Of a stretch of DNA of 64,000 nucleotides, positions 1 to 11,590 are shown one piece after another. A model generated the notes under the pieces. The model saw nothing but the letters and a program-made list of their open reading frames with translations. It did not search any database and was not told the origin of the DNA. A program made the position numbers and the translations under genes. Origin of the DNA: Carya illinoinensis (taxonomy: Eukaryota; Streptophyta; Magnoliopsida; Fagales; Juglandaceae); NCBI RefSeq assembly GCF_018687715.1, contig NC_056757.1:8772501-8836500 (forward strand). The letters are read 5' to 3'. Each line of letters starts with the position of its first letter. Positions within the stretch are counted from its first letter, which is position 1.

Positions 1-105
1 GTTTGTTTAAGATGAAATTAGAAGATGAAGTAGGGAAACTAGCAGAACCCGAATGTGAGATGGCGACAAGAGAGCCATCACCAAAGCGAAGATGGTCTTC
101 ACCAT

Positions 106-992
106 TAGGGGTGTAACCAGTCGTTCGGTCCGGTTTTGGACAAAATCTAGGACCGAACCGGTAGGCACCGGTTTTACATTTTTCAAAACCGATTACGCAC
201 CGATTACCCTCCTAAACCGATATTCCGGTTTCCGGTCCGGTTCGGTCCGGTTTTTCGGTTTTAATAAAATATATATGTATTATAAAAAAAATCTGTTTAT
301 AAAAAAAGAAAAAAGAAAAAACTGCTATGTCAAAAAATTCTACTTAAAAAAAAACTATTATATTAAAAAAGTGCTATATAAAAAAAAGTGCTATGTAAAA
401 AAATTATGCTATTAGTATAGCTTTGGTATAGCTTTATATAAATTATATGCTAATATATATAATTTATATTTATCTACTAATGTCTTATGTACTTATAAAA
501 AAAATATAAAGAGTTTTAAGTGTATTAGGCTATTGAAATTTAGTAATAATATTTGAGTGATTTTCTTTTTTTTTTAAGTTCTTACTTCTTATGAATCTGT
601 GATAAAATGTTATTAATAAATAATATATATTTATAATATTATATATTTAAAGCATATGATCAATTAAATTTTCATGTTTAAGATTAAACTTTTATTTTAT
701 AAATTAAAATAACACTATCTTATATATAATTATAATTTATATTATTATATATTATATATAAAAAATTATATATAATATAAAATATATAACATATAACATT
801 AAATAAATAAATAAAAATATACACATATTAAATAGTACCGGGTCGGACCGGTCCGGTCTAAAAATGATCAGAACCGAAATCAGACCGATTCCGGCCGGTT
901 TTTCATTTTTATGAAACCGGTTCCGAACCGGACCAATTCAAAACCGGCATAACCGGTCTGGTCCGATTTTCCAGTTAAAATTTACACCCCTA
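106..992. mobile_element. Nonautonomous hAT-type element, 887 bp, with TIRs and 8-bp TSD
   Basis: The element begins TAGGGGTGTAA (106-116) and ends with the exact reverse complement TTACACCCCTA (982-992). It is flanked by TTCACCAT (98-105) and TTCAACAT (993-1000), an 8-bp target-site duplication with one mismatch, the size made by hAT transposases. Both subterminal regions are packed with CCGGT/ACCGG words and the core is very AT-rich. There is no credible reading frame. It lies inside a copia remnant whose reading continues on both sides. Confidence 0.85.
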
Positions 993-1166
993 TTCAACAT
1001 AAATGTTCAAGTTTCCAAGCTCACTTGTAACATGACTTGTGGTTGCCGTGTTAGGATACTAGGCACTATCATATTGGTGGTTTGAAGAGCTACAGTGTGC
1101 TGAAGGTTGGACAGATGTCATGTCGGCTTGGTTGAACCTATAAAGACATGTGAGGGCAATATTTCT

Positions 1167-1265
1167 TTTTTTTTTTTTTTGATATGGGGATTTGGGGAGG
1201 GGATCGAACCCCAGACCTCACTTTTGGAGGTGGGGCTTCATGCCATCAGGCCGTTGGCCTTTGGC
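1167..1265 (-). mobile_element. tRNA-derived SINE, 99 bp, with 17-bp TSD
   Basis: Perfect 17-bp direct repeats GTGAGGGCAATATTTCT flank the element at 1150-1166 and 1266-1282. On the minus strand it has an A-box-like GGCCTGATGGCATG (1252-1239), a B box GGTTCGATCCC (1210-1200) and ends in about 14 A (T-run 1167-1180). These are the internal promoter and tail of an RNA polymerase III-transcribed SINE moved by LINE machinery. The target is the copia remnant. Confidence 0.85.
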
Positions 1266-2186
1266 GTGAGGGCAATATTTCTGACTCTGTTACACACTTG
1301 GCAAATAGGACATGAATTAGTAAGGGAGAAGCTGAGGCAGATTGTGAGTTACCTGGATATCCATTTGAAGCACGCCCCCCACGGCCATGACCTCCACGTC
1401 CATGACTAAATGTTTGACTACCACGACCACGACCTCGGCCAAGTAAAGGGGGAGACCAAGCTAAGAAGTTGGTAGTGACTTCTTGGGGAGAAAAAAGAGA
1501 GATATTTGCTGCATGGTGTTGGAGATGAGCTTCGTGGGCAAGCAAGTGACCGAGATTTCTTCTATGGAGATGGGATCAATTCTCATAGTAACATAGGAGA
1601 CGAGAGCATCATAATCTGGACCAAGTCCAGCAAGTAGGTAAGGAACAAATTCTGTAAAGGGTAATGGCCGGCCAGCTGCAACCATAGTATCTGCAAGGTT
1701 CTTTGCTCGGCGAAAAATAAAGAGATACTGAGCCTATGCCCTTTTTTAGGAAAGTTAGTTGAAACTGTGTTTTTATCAAACGGGCTTGTGAAGCAGAAGC
1801 GCATGTAGACTCAAGGGAGAGCTATACATCGCGTGCACAGGTACAACCCACAACTTGAGCAATAATGCTCTCAAAAAGTGAAGATATTAGTGCAGACATG
1901 ACCATTTGGTCATGTTTCACCCAGATGTCAAAATCTGGATTAGGGGATTTATTGGCAAGTGTGTCTGCAGGTGCTGAGTGAGTGCCATCAACAAATTTGA
2001 ATAGCCTCTGTCCTCATAGATACGGAACGATTTGAACCTTCCAGAGAAGGTAATTTTCAGGAATGAGTTTTACGGATATGATGTGAGAGAGATTAGGCAA
2101 ATAAATGAAAGAAGGGGAGGAGGGAGAGGAGTTGGAAGATGAGCTATTTGAAGAATCAGGCATGGTGGACGATTAGTCCAAAAAAT

Positions 2187-2198
2187 GCTCTGATAACA
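2187..2198 (-). other. Copia primer-binding site (initiator tRNA-Met type)
   Basis: On the minus strand TGTTATCAGAGC differs by one base from the usual plant initiator tRNA-Met primer site TGGTATCAGAGC. It lies directly after a probable LTR end (...TTCTAGCA, finishing at 2199) and 24 bp before the Gag start at 2163, the expected order for a copia 5' end. Confidence 0.65.
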
Positions 2199-2275
2199 TG
2201 CTAGAATTTTCACTTGCATATATTTCTCACTATGTTACGATACAACAATCTGAATAAAGAATATGCTTCTTAATA
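2199..2275 (-). repeat. Fragment of copia 5' LTR
   Basis: The minus-strand sequence ending in CTAGCA next to the primer-binding site resembles a copia LTR 3' end (pyrimidine-rich, with TTCAGATTGTTG). The left LTR boundary is not recognisable, so the right-hand limit given here is arbitrary. Confidence 0.45.
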
Positions 2276-2713
2276 GAAATGGCAGACGTGCAGCAGAGCC
2301 ACGTACACTCCAAGTGCTTTAGAGAAAAGGAAGTCTACTGCTGGTGCTACAAAGGGTGATTTGTTGCAGGTGAGAATAATTCATGAAGGTGATCGTGTGA
2401 GCTCAAGGATGGGCTCTGTTATGTGCGTTCCTTCTTTAGCTGAATGTGCTACGTTAATGTTGGCTACAATATTAGCATCTGCATGCCTTACTTGAACATA
2501 ATTATATAAAAATTTATCATAAAAGAATTGTATCAATGTCATCTCTATTTAACTTGCATTTTTTTATATGTTTCTCTTGTGATATTTTGATTCATTTATG
2601 ATAACTTCTTCTGTCTTTGGTATTTTCTATTTCATTTTAAGATAACTTTTCTTGTTTCCTTAAAAGAAATTGGTTGATCCTCTGCATAATGTGCCATCTA
2701 CTTCACTCATAGT
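2276..2713. other. Noncoding stretch, no feature recognised
   Basis: The sequence is mixed and AT-rich with no persuasive reading frame. It may hold the rest of the copia LTR. Nothing else is supported. Confidence 0.4.
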
Positions 2714-3217
2714 TAGAGGGGTAATCAATCCGATTCGATTAGTCTTGGAGGAGAATTTCGGATTGAATCAATTTTCTTGGTCCACCAAAAGTCCAAACCA
2801 AATTGCTTTGATTCAGGCCGGTCGGTCTTACCAAGATATTTCAGTCTGGGCCATTTTTTCAAGTTTTTGACAAAAAATTATATATAATGATTAAAAAAAA
2901 TTCAAGTGAAGAATACGATCTAAATTGTTTACTTAAGTATTTTAAGTAGTTAGAAGAAAATTAAATAATTAATTGCTTAAAAAAATTTATAAATACTTAA
3001 AAATAAATTATAAATATCATAGAAAAATTATTTAAAAATTTATATATTAAATTCAATTAAGCTTGGGTGAAAAAACCTACCCCGAGACCGGATTGAAAAT
3101 TCAATTTCTTTAAGTTCTTGAGTCGAGACCAACCAGTCCCTTAATCGGTCCGGTCCAAATCGAAATCAATTGTTCTGGTCGGATTTATTGGTACAAAGTA
3201 AAACTTTTACACCTCTA
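2714..3217. mobile_element. Second hAT-type nonautonomous element, 504 bp, decayed
   Basis: Ends are TAGAGGGGTAA (2714-2724) and TTACACCTCTA (3207-3217), inverted repeats with one mismatch and close to the TIR of the element at 106. Flanks CTCATAGT (2706-2713) and CTAATAAC (3218-3225) agree at 5 of 8 bases, which fits an old 8-bp TSD. Subterminal CCGGTC/GGTCCGG words recur. It contains no gene. Confidence 0.65.
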
Positions 3218-3427
3218 CTAATAACATGAATCAAATCAGACAAAAAAAATACTAAATATATTGAATTCAAACATATATATATATATATATGTATCATCAC
3301 AAGTCTCCCAGGAATATTGTTTATAACATCAATAAGTAAAAAAGTAATAGAAAAGACATTGACAATTTATTCACAAAATTAAAGATCTTCCCACGCCAGA
3401 GGTAATAAATAAATATTCGAATACCAA

Positions 3428-6400
3428 TCAACCAAAATCATGTCTCCAAACATGACTATCCCCGCCATTAGAATTAGGGTGGTAGCCCATGGATCGTCTA
3501 GCATGTGGGTGCATTGCATTATTTTTTGGGCTTGGGCTTTTCGGAGTCTGATAGGTTGTTGTACCTCCGACTGAGCTGGAGTCACAGCCCGACTCGACGA
3601 CCGAGTTTTGCCTTGTTGATGGGTTCCATTGTGGCAAACTTGGGCCATTCTGTTTGATCGGGCCTTGACTCCGTACCTTGGCCTTTGCAGACTTGGTTTG
3701 GGCCATGTAGCTAGGGATATTGTTTGATCGATATTGTCGTTGCTTAATCAAGTCAGCAAAAATGTCCATTTCTACCGTTTTCTCGGACATGTCGTCAGTG
3801 ACAGTGTTGGTGGTGGTGGTGGTGATAGGAAGTTCCATATAAGAGGCTTCATGGTGCCCCGTGTGAAGGGTGCCGTGCGGCTGAGATGACATCCATCTCT
3901 CGAGCCAATTCCATCCCCATTGGGCCTTTTCATGCTCGTTAGAATATGGTCCAACATCTTTGTTGTTGAGATCGGATTGAAAGAGTTGTGGTTGCTGTTG
4001 CCATTGCAATAAGGTAAGAGTGAGTCAGGACAATGTAAGTGGGACCTTCATAGGAAGAACATGTTAACAAAACTACTGTCCATTGCTTTAATTAGTTTGG
4101 TGGACGTCAAAATTAAATTGTTCCTTCAAGAGTGATAAATCATAAAAACTCCTTTAAAATGTCAATCAAAATGGTCATGCACCAACCTGGTAGGTAATAG
4201 GAGAAGATAGAGCTCTCTCCCTTTTCATGGCAGCGTCAAGTTTCCTCGAGGCATTTTCCTTAATTTTCTCTGAACTCTGACGCCTACTATGCCTGGCTTC
4301 CATTCCATAACTTGTAATGGGGCTCTTTGGCTTTTGTTCTTCTTCCTCCAGTCCCCTTTGTTGTTCTTCTTCTTCTACTTTATTCTGAAGCTTCTCATGT
4401 GCCAATTGGAGTCTACGAGCGCGTACTCTTGCCTGGACTCGTACCAGTGCTTGCATGCAACGCATTGTCATTTGTGATTGCTTGCGTACATTATGCCCTC
4501 TCACCAGTGCTTGCAGCCTCACTAAGCCCTTCAAAGCTCGCAAAGCCCGGCGAGCCTACATTATTGCATCCATTTTCCAGGTTTTAAATGGTAGCATATA
4601 AACATCAAAAGTATAATATCCAATACCTTGTGATAAGCCGATTGGCCTCTCCACTTCAATGAAATTGATAGTGTCTAAGTAGTGTATAATATGAGGTATT
4701 TTGGTCATTTCCAATTATGTTGGCAAGTGAAATTACAAAAATTCTTTGTATTTTATACTAAATGGATGCTATCGATAATCCATTTCACTTGATATAGAGT
4801 ATCAGACAATGGCAAGGACTACTGGACATGGTACAAGTTGCTTATCCGTTAATAGGAATAAAGACCTGAAATTAAATGTGTGGTAGACATGTACCTTGAA
4901 CTTGGAGAAAGGTATCAGGGCCAACAATGAAAGTTCCAACACATACGACAATTTATTCACCCTCATTCACAGAAAAAGACATAAATTTATGTTTACTGGT
5001 CAATTCTGAATACCTATTCATGTATACAGGGCTGCAAATACTTTATATGTATATCTTACAATGCCTAGGTGTGCCAGAACCATTGAGAGTTTCTTAAGTT
5101 GAAATAAAGAGTCTTATACGACTTAAAAAAACCATATCAACCATATCTCATTTTTTTTAATCAGTTTTAATTAGACCAACTCAAAAGCTCTTTTGAGAGT
5201 ATAATAAAGAAGGATAAGGAGATTACTAGGTAGCCTCTGTAGCAAGATTGTATAAAAGTTGCAGCCCTTTCTTCCTTAGAGTGGCGTCCGTAACCGGCCA
5301 ACCGAACAACTTTGGCTGCTGCTTGAGCTGCCGCAACTGCAGCTTCTGCCGCTGCAGCGGTTGCCACAGCAACAGCAATGGCATGGTTTCTATCTTCGAT
5401 CACAGGACTCGATGCAGTGCTCTCCTCATTTGTTACATCTGCTGAACTCTCAGCGGGAAAATGTTCAAATGATACAACCTCTGGAGCATCATGATGCCAT
5501 TTCTCCACATTTTTCTTCTGAAAATCATCTGAATTTCTTAGAAGTAGCACATAACACTTGTATGATATGCATCATAAATGCTAGAAATTATGATTAAACT
5601 AAAAAAAAAAAAAAAGATACCACTTTTTTCATTAAAATCAAGCTTATATCTTGGGGATGATGGAGATCTAACTTAGCAAGCACGTCGATCAAGATGGGTG
5701 ATGTATAGCTTAGCCTGCAAGATAACTAATTTCATGAGCAGTACATTATCTGGTCATGTTGTGGGGACCATATGCACCTCTTTAACATTGCATGGTCTCA
5801 CAGGAAAAGGGAGACAACCTCTTTAACATGTGGCTCCACCACCTCTACACAGTGACTTCCATGAATTTCTACAATGTCTTTAGGGGACCATATGCACTTC
5901 TTATTAATTTCTACAATCTTAAGGAAAAAATCTATACTTGCCCTACCCGTGAAGCACATATACATACAATTTACTAGTCAACTCCAATTTATGAATCAAA
6001 CCAGACCCCTTGTATGGTTTGGTTCTTACAATCTTAACTTCTTCTTTTAATATATATATATATGTCGCTTTCTCATTTATACAAAAGAAATTGTTTATAC
6101 AGAACCAATTTCGAATACCCACAAATATTATGCATAAAAAATACAATAATTTATATAAAAACAAAGAGTTTAATATACATTTATCGTTTACTTTCCTAAA
6201 TCCTTATTACTAGAGTTATGCAGCTCCTACCCAGTTTCTCAACTGCTGGTGCCGGGAAATTAATTTCAATTACCATGATCAGATATTTGGAAAGAGAGAC
6301 AGTATTAGGTATTATAGCATTAACATACTCTGCCGAAATAAAAATATTTTAAGTAAAAAACAAAAAGATTGTGACAATGGTTTAGCTGCCTGATATCATT

Positions 6401-6906
6401 TGTACTCTTATCGTCAGGATTGTCCAGAATCTGAGTTTCATACTGTCATACCCCATATGATAAGATAAAGGAAGGTGATGTATGGGATCTCCCATTATTT
6501 GAGTAGGAGAAATTCTATTTTTTACAAGGTTCTAATAAATCTCTAATTATATTTTTGACTAGTACTTTAAAAATATAGACCACGTAGTTTAGACCTTAGC
6601 CTTACAGATACTTCTAACCCTTATAAATAAATGATGGGAAAATCTAAAGTTTTGGATTATGCGAATGAAAAAAATATAAAAATAAAATAAAAATAAATTG
6701 AAAAGTAAAAGTAATATATTAAAGTTCTCTAATTTTATCCCACTCAAATCAATTATTCGTTTTTTTTTTTTTTTTTTCTTTTATGGGTCATTCAAATCAG
6801 TTATTTACAAATTGCAGAAAGTGACCTTTTTCTGTGGCGAGTCCTTAGGTGATAGCTTGAAAGCGTTCTTCACCGACGAGATCCAGCTACCTCCTTTCTT
6901 CCCCAT
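3428..6906 (-). CDS. IQ67-domain (IQD) calmodulin-binding protein, four exons
   Basis: Inferred exons on the minus strand are 6906-6826, 5517-5227, 4555-4187 and 3994-3428. All introns are GT-AG and phase 0, giving 1308 nt (435 aa plus TGA). The N-terminus [17 protein letters not shown] is the basic start typical of IQDs. Residues 109-175 form the IQ67 domain, with IQ-type motifs [29 protein letters not shown] and [11 protein letters not shown]. The intron falls between IQ67 codons 16 and 17, a hallmark of the family. An Ala-rich segment (about residues 72-97) precedes the domain. [11 protein letters not shown] and [20 protein letters not shown] are conserved C-terminal IQD signatures. Family members bind calmodulin, microtubules and membranes as scaffolds; the subgroup is not assigned. 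The last acceptor (CAACAG at 4000-3995) is the least certain junction. The gene looks intact and is the only clear host gene here. Confidence 0.88.
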
Positions 6907-7800
6907 CTCCGGCTAATTGAACGGATTCTGATCGCCAGCGTCATATTGACAAAATACCCATGTCAGAACTTAAAAACTCAAGTTTCAGTCACCCAAAAAC
7001 AAGAACAAGAACATCATCAACACAGCGTTAGAACATTGAAGACCCATGTACAAAAATCACAGAGATCTAAAACAATGTTGGGAGAAAAAAACACGTATTT
7101 AGCCATGAAAACAATCTAATTCATCTTAACCTCTAGTCAACACAAAAGGGAAGAAAGGAACTTCAACCCAGAAATGTCAGTTCATCGAGTAATCAAAAAG
7201 AGAAGTCCATAAAATCCTTGAGTTATGAACAGAAGAAGATAAAGGATATGACTTTACAAAACAAATAAAACGAAAAAGAGAGAGGCCTCAGCTATCTAAT
7301 AAGAAACATTTGAAGTGATCATTTATGGTAACTGATATCGATCACATAACACAAAACAGTCGAGCACAAAAGCATGTGATGAATTGAAAATGGAATCCAA
7401 ACCCGAGGTGTTCGATAATAATACTACAGGATTTTGGGGTCACTTGTCTTGGGCTTTCACATCTTCTCCTTCTCACTTTACACGCATCTCACAGAAAGGT
7501 TTGGTGATCGACATTCTTGGGAAGAAAGGTAAACTAAGCTCTTTATCACACACACAGTAGAGAGAGGTAGGGGGGAGAGAGAGAGACAGAGACAGAGACA
7601 GAGTAGTAACTAAGGCCGAGCCCGCGCGATCGCGGTTGGTATTTATCAAATTCACGGGGGTGCATGACCTCGTAATACAACCTTGTTATAGGGTGGGGGT
7701 TGGGCCCAATTGGGTTATGACACGTAACTCCTATCCTCTCTTGGTATAAATTGAGCTCCAATAACTCTACGCTAAACAGCTTAGATTTTTTATCTTTTAA
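6907..7800 (-). promoter_or_regulatory. 5' UTR and probable promoter region of the IQD gene
   Basis: This is the upstream side of the IQD start codon. A GA/CT-rich block at about 7560-7603 (CT-rich on the gene strand) is typical of plant 5' UTR or core-promoter DNA. A possible 5' UTR intron could end at GATCAG just before the ATG and start at GTAAAG near 7480, but this is weak. No definite TATA box was chosen. Short frames at 7473-7761 are low-complexity and not convincing. Confidence 0.35.
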
Positions 7801-7949
7801 TTTATTTTCCGGTATAGAGATGATAAATAAAAGAATTTAATTAATTTAGTAAAAATAAAATATAAAAAATACAATAAAAATAAAGCAAATGTGATATGTG
7901 GTGTAGGTGATCAGATAGAAAAACCTTTTTAAATAATTTTGAAAATTTT

Positions 7950-8156
7950 TAGTTTGGATGGTGAAATAAAAATTTTTAAGTTTTAATGAAAGTTTAAAAT
8001 ATTATTTTTTAATATTAATATTATTTTAAAATTTAAAAAAATTTGAATTGAGATTTGAAAAAGTTGAATTGTTTTTTATATTTTATATGAAAATTTGAAA
8101 AAATTATAATACTGAAATGAAAATTTTGTATCTCATCTTAACTTACAAACCTATCA
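7950..8156 (+). repeat. MITE-like AT-rich repeat (GTTTGGAT family), copy 1
   Basis: It starts near AGTTTGGATGGTGA and ends near TCATCTTAACTTACAAACC. The body runs AAATATTATTTTTTAATATTAATATTATTTT then GAGATTTGAAAAAGTTGAATTGT. The same order of words, in either orientation, recurs at 10156-10316, 11141-11328, 56320-56530 and 57077-57291. No coding capacity. Confidence 0.6.
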
Positions 8157-8902
8157 TATTGTGGGTTAATCTCATTCAACATTTATGATTTTGTGGTTCA
8201 AGTTTCTAAATTTTAAATTTTTACAAAATTGGGACCTAGATTTTAATAAATTCACAACTACGTACTAGCCAATATTTCCTTATAAATTTAACGAAGGTAA
8301 GTATTAGCCAATCAAAAAGTGACATGGGACCTCCAATTAAGTTTATAATAAAAAATTTGTGAGATACATAATTGTAAATTTCTTGAAATTCAGATATCAT
8401 TTTATAAAAATTAAAAATTTAAGAACTCGAAGTGTAAAAATGTGAAACTTTGATTCTGTAAAAACATGAAACTTTGATTTTATAATGAATTCTATTATAA
8501 TAGAAGATTAATGGGATACCTAATGCAAATGTTTTGAAGTTCATGTATCAGTTTTATAAAAATTAACTTTGATTTTGTAATTAATTATAATTTTTTCTAA
8601 AAAAAAGAGGCTAAATCTATTTCCTTCACTATGCCAAATAACGAACCATTTAACATGTCGGTACATTAAGTATGAGAGATTATAAATATATTATTATTGG
8701 ATGTACCTTTGTGTTTTGGAGTCTTCTTTGGATCCCACACTACTATTATTGGATCATTAGCCTCACTACAACTGCTCCAACTATACCACATCAATAATTG
8801 TTGCGACTGCACCACTAAAAGCAAATCACACTAGTCTCACTCTATACCTTACGTACCCAACAAATCTCAATTACCATCTCTTTTTCTTTAATCCTTAGGT
8901 AG

Positions 8903-8951
<49 letters not shown>

Positions 8952-9308
8952 CAAAATTTATATGTACAGTAACTTTATGTATATTTTATGTATTTTATTA
9001 ATGTGATTTGTTGTATCATCTTTTTAATATAAAATAAATATTATAATCAATTATATTAATAAAATGTATAAAAAATATATAAAAATAATTACACGCAGCA
9101 GACTATATATATTTCACAGACTTGAGATAGAGGGCAGGACAGAACACCACATAAATAGGTGTGAAACTCTTTTAAGTAATTTATGTCACCCACATTTTGT
9201 AGACCTAAGTAACCTTGTGGTTGAGACCTAGAAAGGAAAATAAAAAGAGTTTAGCTAATTGGGTAGACAGCCTGTAACTGCTTATCCCTAGAAAACAAAG
9301 AAAAATTA
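8157..9308. other. AT-rich noncoding DNA with a CT microsatellite
   Basis: There is no convincing gene. A (CT)n tract occupies about 8906-8946. The rest is AT-rich spacer. Confidence 0.5.
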
Positions 9309-9640
9309 AGGTTGTGTTTAGACGTTAAATTGAGCTGAACTGAGTTTAATTTTTTTTTGAATAAAAATAAATTGAGATGGTATAATAAATTCTGTAGAGT
9401 CTATCTAATATAAGTTTAAATGTATTTTAAATATTAAAATGAGTTAGTATTATTTATTAGAAATTGAAAAAGATTGTAGATCTCATGTGTAAAAAAATAT
9501 TGAGTTAAAAAATATTATAAATTTCATATATAAGAGATTTTAAATTGAGATAAATTTAATAATTTAAAAATTATTAATTTAAATATTAAATTAAAATTAA
9601 ATTAAATTAAATTAAATTAACCTCAATATAATCTAACTAG
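9309..9640. repeat. Probable diverged MITE-like repeat with ATTAA tandem units
   Basis: It begins TTGTGTTTAGACGTTAAATTGAG and ends with several ATTAA/AATTA units and CCTCAATATAATCTAACTAGG. The opening resembles the GTTTGGAT-type termini of other repeats here, but similarity is partial. Confidence 0.35.
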
Positions 9641-10155
9641 GCAAAAACCACGTAAGAAAAATGATAGATGGCAGGCAGCTTGTTGCTTGCATTTAAAGGG
9701 CGCGCGAAGGCTGAGGAGTGAGGTGGTGGTAAAAGGTGGGTGGAAGCAATAATTTGGGAATTAGGAGAGGTGTCTTAATTAATTGTGTACGTACGGTCTT
9801 TGCTTTGATTTTTCTAAATTCGGTGAGAAGCCCTTTTCAACGTAATCTTGCTTTTACCGATGCGATCAAAGCCTCATTATTCGTACGTGCATATTTATGA
9901 ATGTATGTAGTAATTATTGGGAGCCACCATTTCAGATATCTCCCTGTCTAGAAAAGAAAAGCCCATTTCTGGTCTTTTATTAATGACATAATGAATAATT
10001 TCGTAAGGTATTAAAGAAATTCTTTTATATTTCATTCTTTCGAATTATTTATTTAAATCGATGCGTAAATTACAACATTCTCATCAATTTAATAATATAT
10101 AAGATTTAAATTTTAAAAATTCTCTTTTAAATTAAATTATACCATGTAAATATTT
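9641..10155. other. Noncoding stretch, nothing recognised
   Basis: There is no credible frame. The piece around 9660-9950 is less AT-rich than its surroundings (GGCGCGCGAAGGCTGAGG, TGTACGTACGG) and might be regulatory, but I cannot support that. Confidence 0.3.
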
Positions 10156-10316
10156 TACTAGGTATAATTATTACAATTTTTTTAAATTTTTACATAAAAT
10201 ATAATAAATAATTCAAGTTTTTTAAATTTTAAAATAATAATAATATTAAAAAAATAATATTATAATAATATTTTATTCAACTTTTATCTCAACTCAACTC
10301 ACTGTCTAAACGGTAC
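10156..10316 (-). repeat. MITE-like repeat (GTTTGGAT family), copy 2
   Basis: The right end is CTCAACTCACTGTCTAAACGG, the inverse of the family start. Internally it has TACAATTTTTTTAAATTTTTACATAAAATATAATAAATAATTC followed by AATATTATAATAATATTTTATTCAACTTTTATCTC in runs shared with copy 3. Confidence 0.55.
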
Positions 10317-11140
10317 CTTAATGCTTTTCACATCTAGCTAGCCAATTTCTTTAAACAGTTGCATATATGGAAGCAAGGTCCTCGAAAGTATTTTGAAATT
10401 GACCTTCTCAAGTGAAGAAATAGAATAACGATATTTGGCCGTTATTTTTAGGAAATCTAGACATTTTAAGTTTTGTACCTTTTTTAAAGATAAGTTTTCT
10501 ATATCCTTGGGAGACAAAAAAATGATGTTTGTCGATACAATTAACCTAAATCCTAACCAAGGCATTTGAAAATCAGTTTATAAATGTGGAGTATGGGCAA
10601 AGAATGAATGAGGTTTTGAATTGTGGTTCAACTATACCTAAAACGAAGATATCTCAACTACCTGTAATGATGAAACATAATTCATAAACATTCCTTTACA
10701 TTTTGTTAAAGTTTGGTACAACTAATCTACTTGAATATGCCTACATAATCGTTTTAGTTTCTTTTGTTTTTATTTTTTGGTTAGTTCTTAATATTTACTT
10801 TGGGTAGAAAGGATAAATTACTGGTTGAAATTATATTTTATTTAAGAAATGATATTTGCAGTTTCAAAATGTACTAATCTCGCACATTTAAAAAAAAAAT
10901 ATGAGATCCATGTGAATAGATTAATTTTTTAATAATACACTTTACTATTTTTCAAAAGAAGTGCCGAGACTTATGCACTCTAAAATTGTATCTAGCATTA
11001 CTCTATTTCTTTAGTGATTGCTAATTTTCTTTTTGCATTCATTTACCTTTGACAACTTCTATCTAGGCCAGTAAGACATTAGTTTGCTTCAATTTGAACG
11101 GGAAAATGATCTCTTATGACTTATTCTAAGGCCTCGTTTG
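10317..11140. other. Noncoding stretch, no gene supported
   Basis: The longest frame (10565-10338, minus, 75 codons) has no recognisable motif and no supporting context. The remainder is AT-rich. Confidence 0.35.
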
Positions 11141-11328
11141 GATAATAAAACAATTTCAATTCATCACATCTAATCATTACAACTTTTCTAAATTTTCAAA
11201 TAAAATATAATAAACCATTCAAATTTTTAAAATTTCAAAATAAAAATAATATTTTAACAATATTTTATTCAACTTTTAACTTTTATCTCATATCAATTCA
11301 CTATTTTAATAAGACCTTATTGTAAACC
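11141..11328 (-). repeat. MITE-like repeat (GTTTGGAT family), copy 3
   Basis: It opens with GGCCTCGTTTGGATAATAA and closes with TCAATTCACTATTTTAATAAGACC. The central words TAATCATTACAACTTTTCTAAATTTTC and AATATTTTATTCAACTTTTA match copies 2 and 57077-57291 in the same orientation. Confidence 0.6.
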
Positions 11329-11590
11329 TTGTGAGCAAGGTTGGATCTACGAAGGCAACCACCCTTATATTCCCCTAACCCAACTAGGGAATTAACCAGA
11401 GGTAACCATAGCATCGAGAATGTTCGCGTCTCATAGTAAGCTTTATTTTGCATTGTGGGTCATAGGATAGGCAACTTTATTTGGATCAAAGGCTAGGGCA
11501 TCAGGGTATTTGTACTATCTAGATGCTTTCGATCATGTTATTTGGACTCCCAAAATATGGCAACATCAGGGCTTTATATTTGATCGTATA
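11329..11590. other. Unassigned stretch of more balanced composition
   Basis: The base composition differs from the AT-rich DNA to its left. I found no open frame, tRNA fold or repeat end. It ends exactly where the gypsy LTR end (TGTTGACG on the plus strand) begins. Confidence 0.3.

Larger units (their letters stand above)
1..2163 (-). pseudogene. Ty1/copia gag-protease remnant, interrupted by two insertions
   Basis: Read on the minus strand, a copia-type Gag begins at the ATG at 2163 with a Ser-rich N-terminus. The body is full of stops and frameshifts (pieces at 1804-1583, 1685-1461 and 1545-1283). It runs through a Gly/Arg/His-rich stretch into a decayed CCHC knuckle, CQVCNRVRNIALTC, where the usual His is Asn. 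Past the SINE (1167-1265) and the hAT-type element (106-992), the frame resumes at 105-1 with DHLRFGDGSLVAISHSGS, which resembles the protease-region start of copia polyproteins. Removing both insertions and one copy of each TSD makes the segments contiguous. The rest of pol would lie to the left of the window. It is not functional. Family assignment is from remembered copia Gag and protease features. Confidence 0.8.

Noticed and set aside
92..415. Frame of 107 codons at the left end
   Set aside because: It crosses the TIR of a noncoding hAT-type element and turns into Lys/Tyr low-complexity.
7473..7761. Short minus-strand frames with Ser-Leu repeats
   Set aside because: They come from a GA/CT microsatellite in the IQD upstream region.
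11329..11590. Possible organellar or rRNA-derived DNA
   Set aside because: The composition stands out, but I found no rRNA or tRNA signature to support it.
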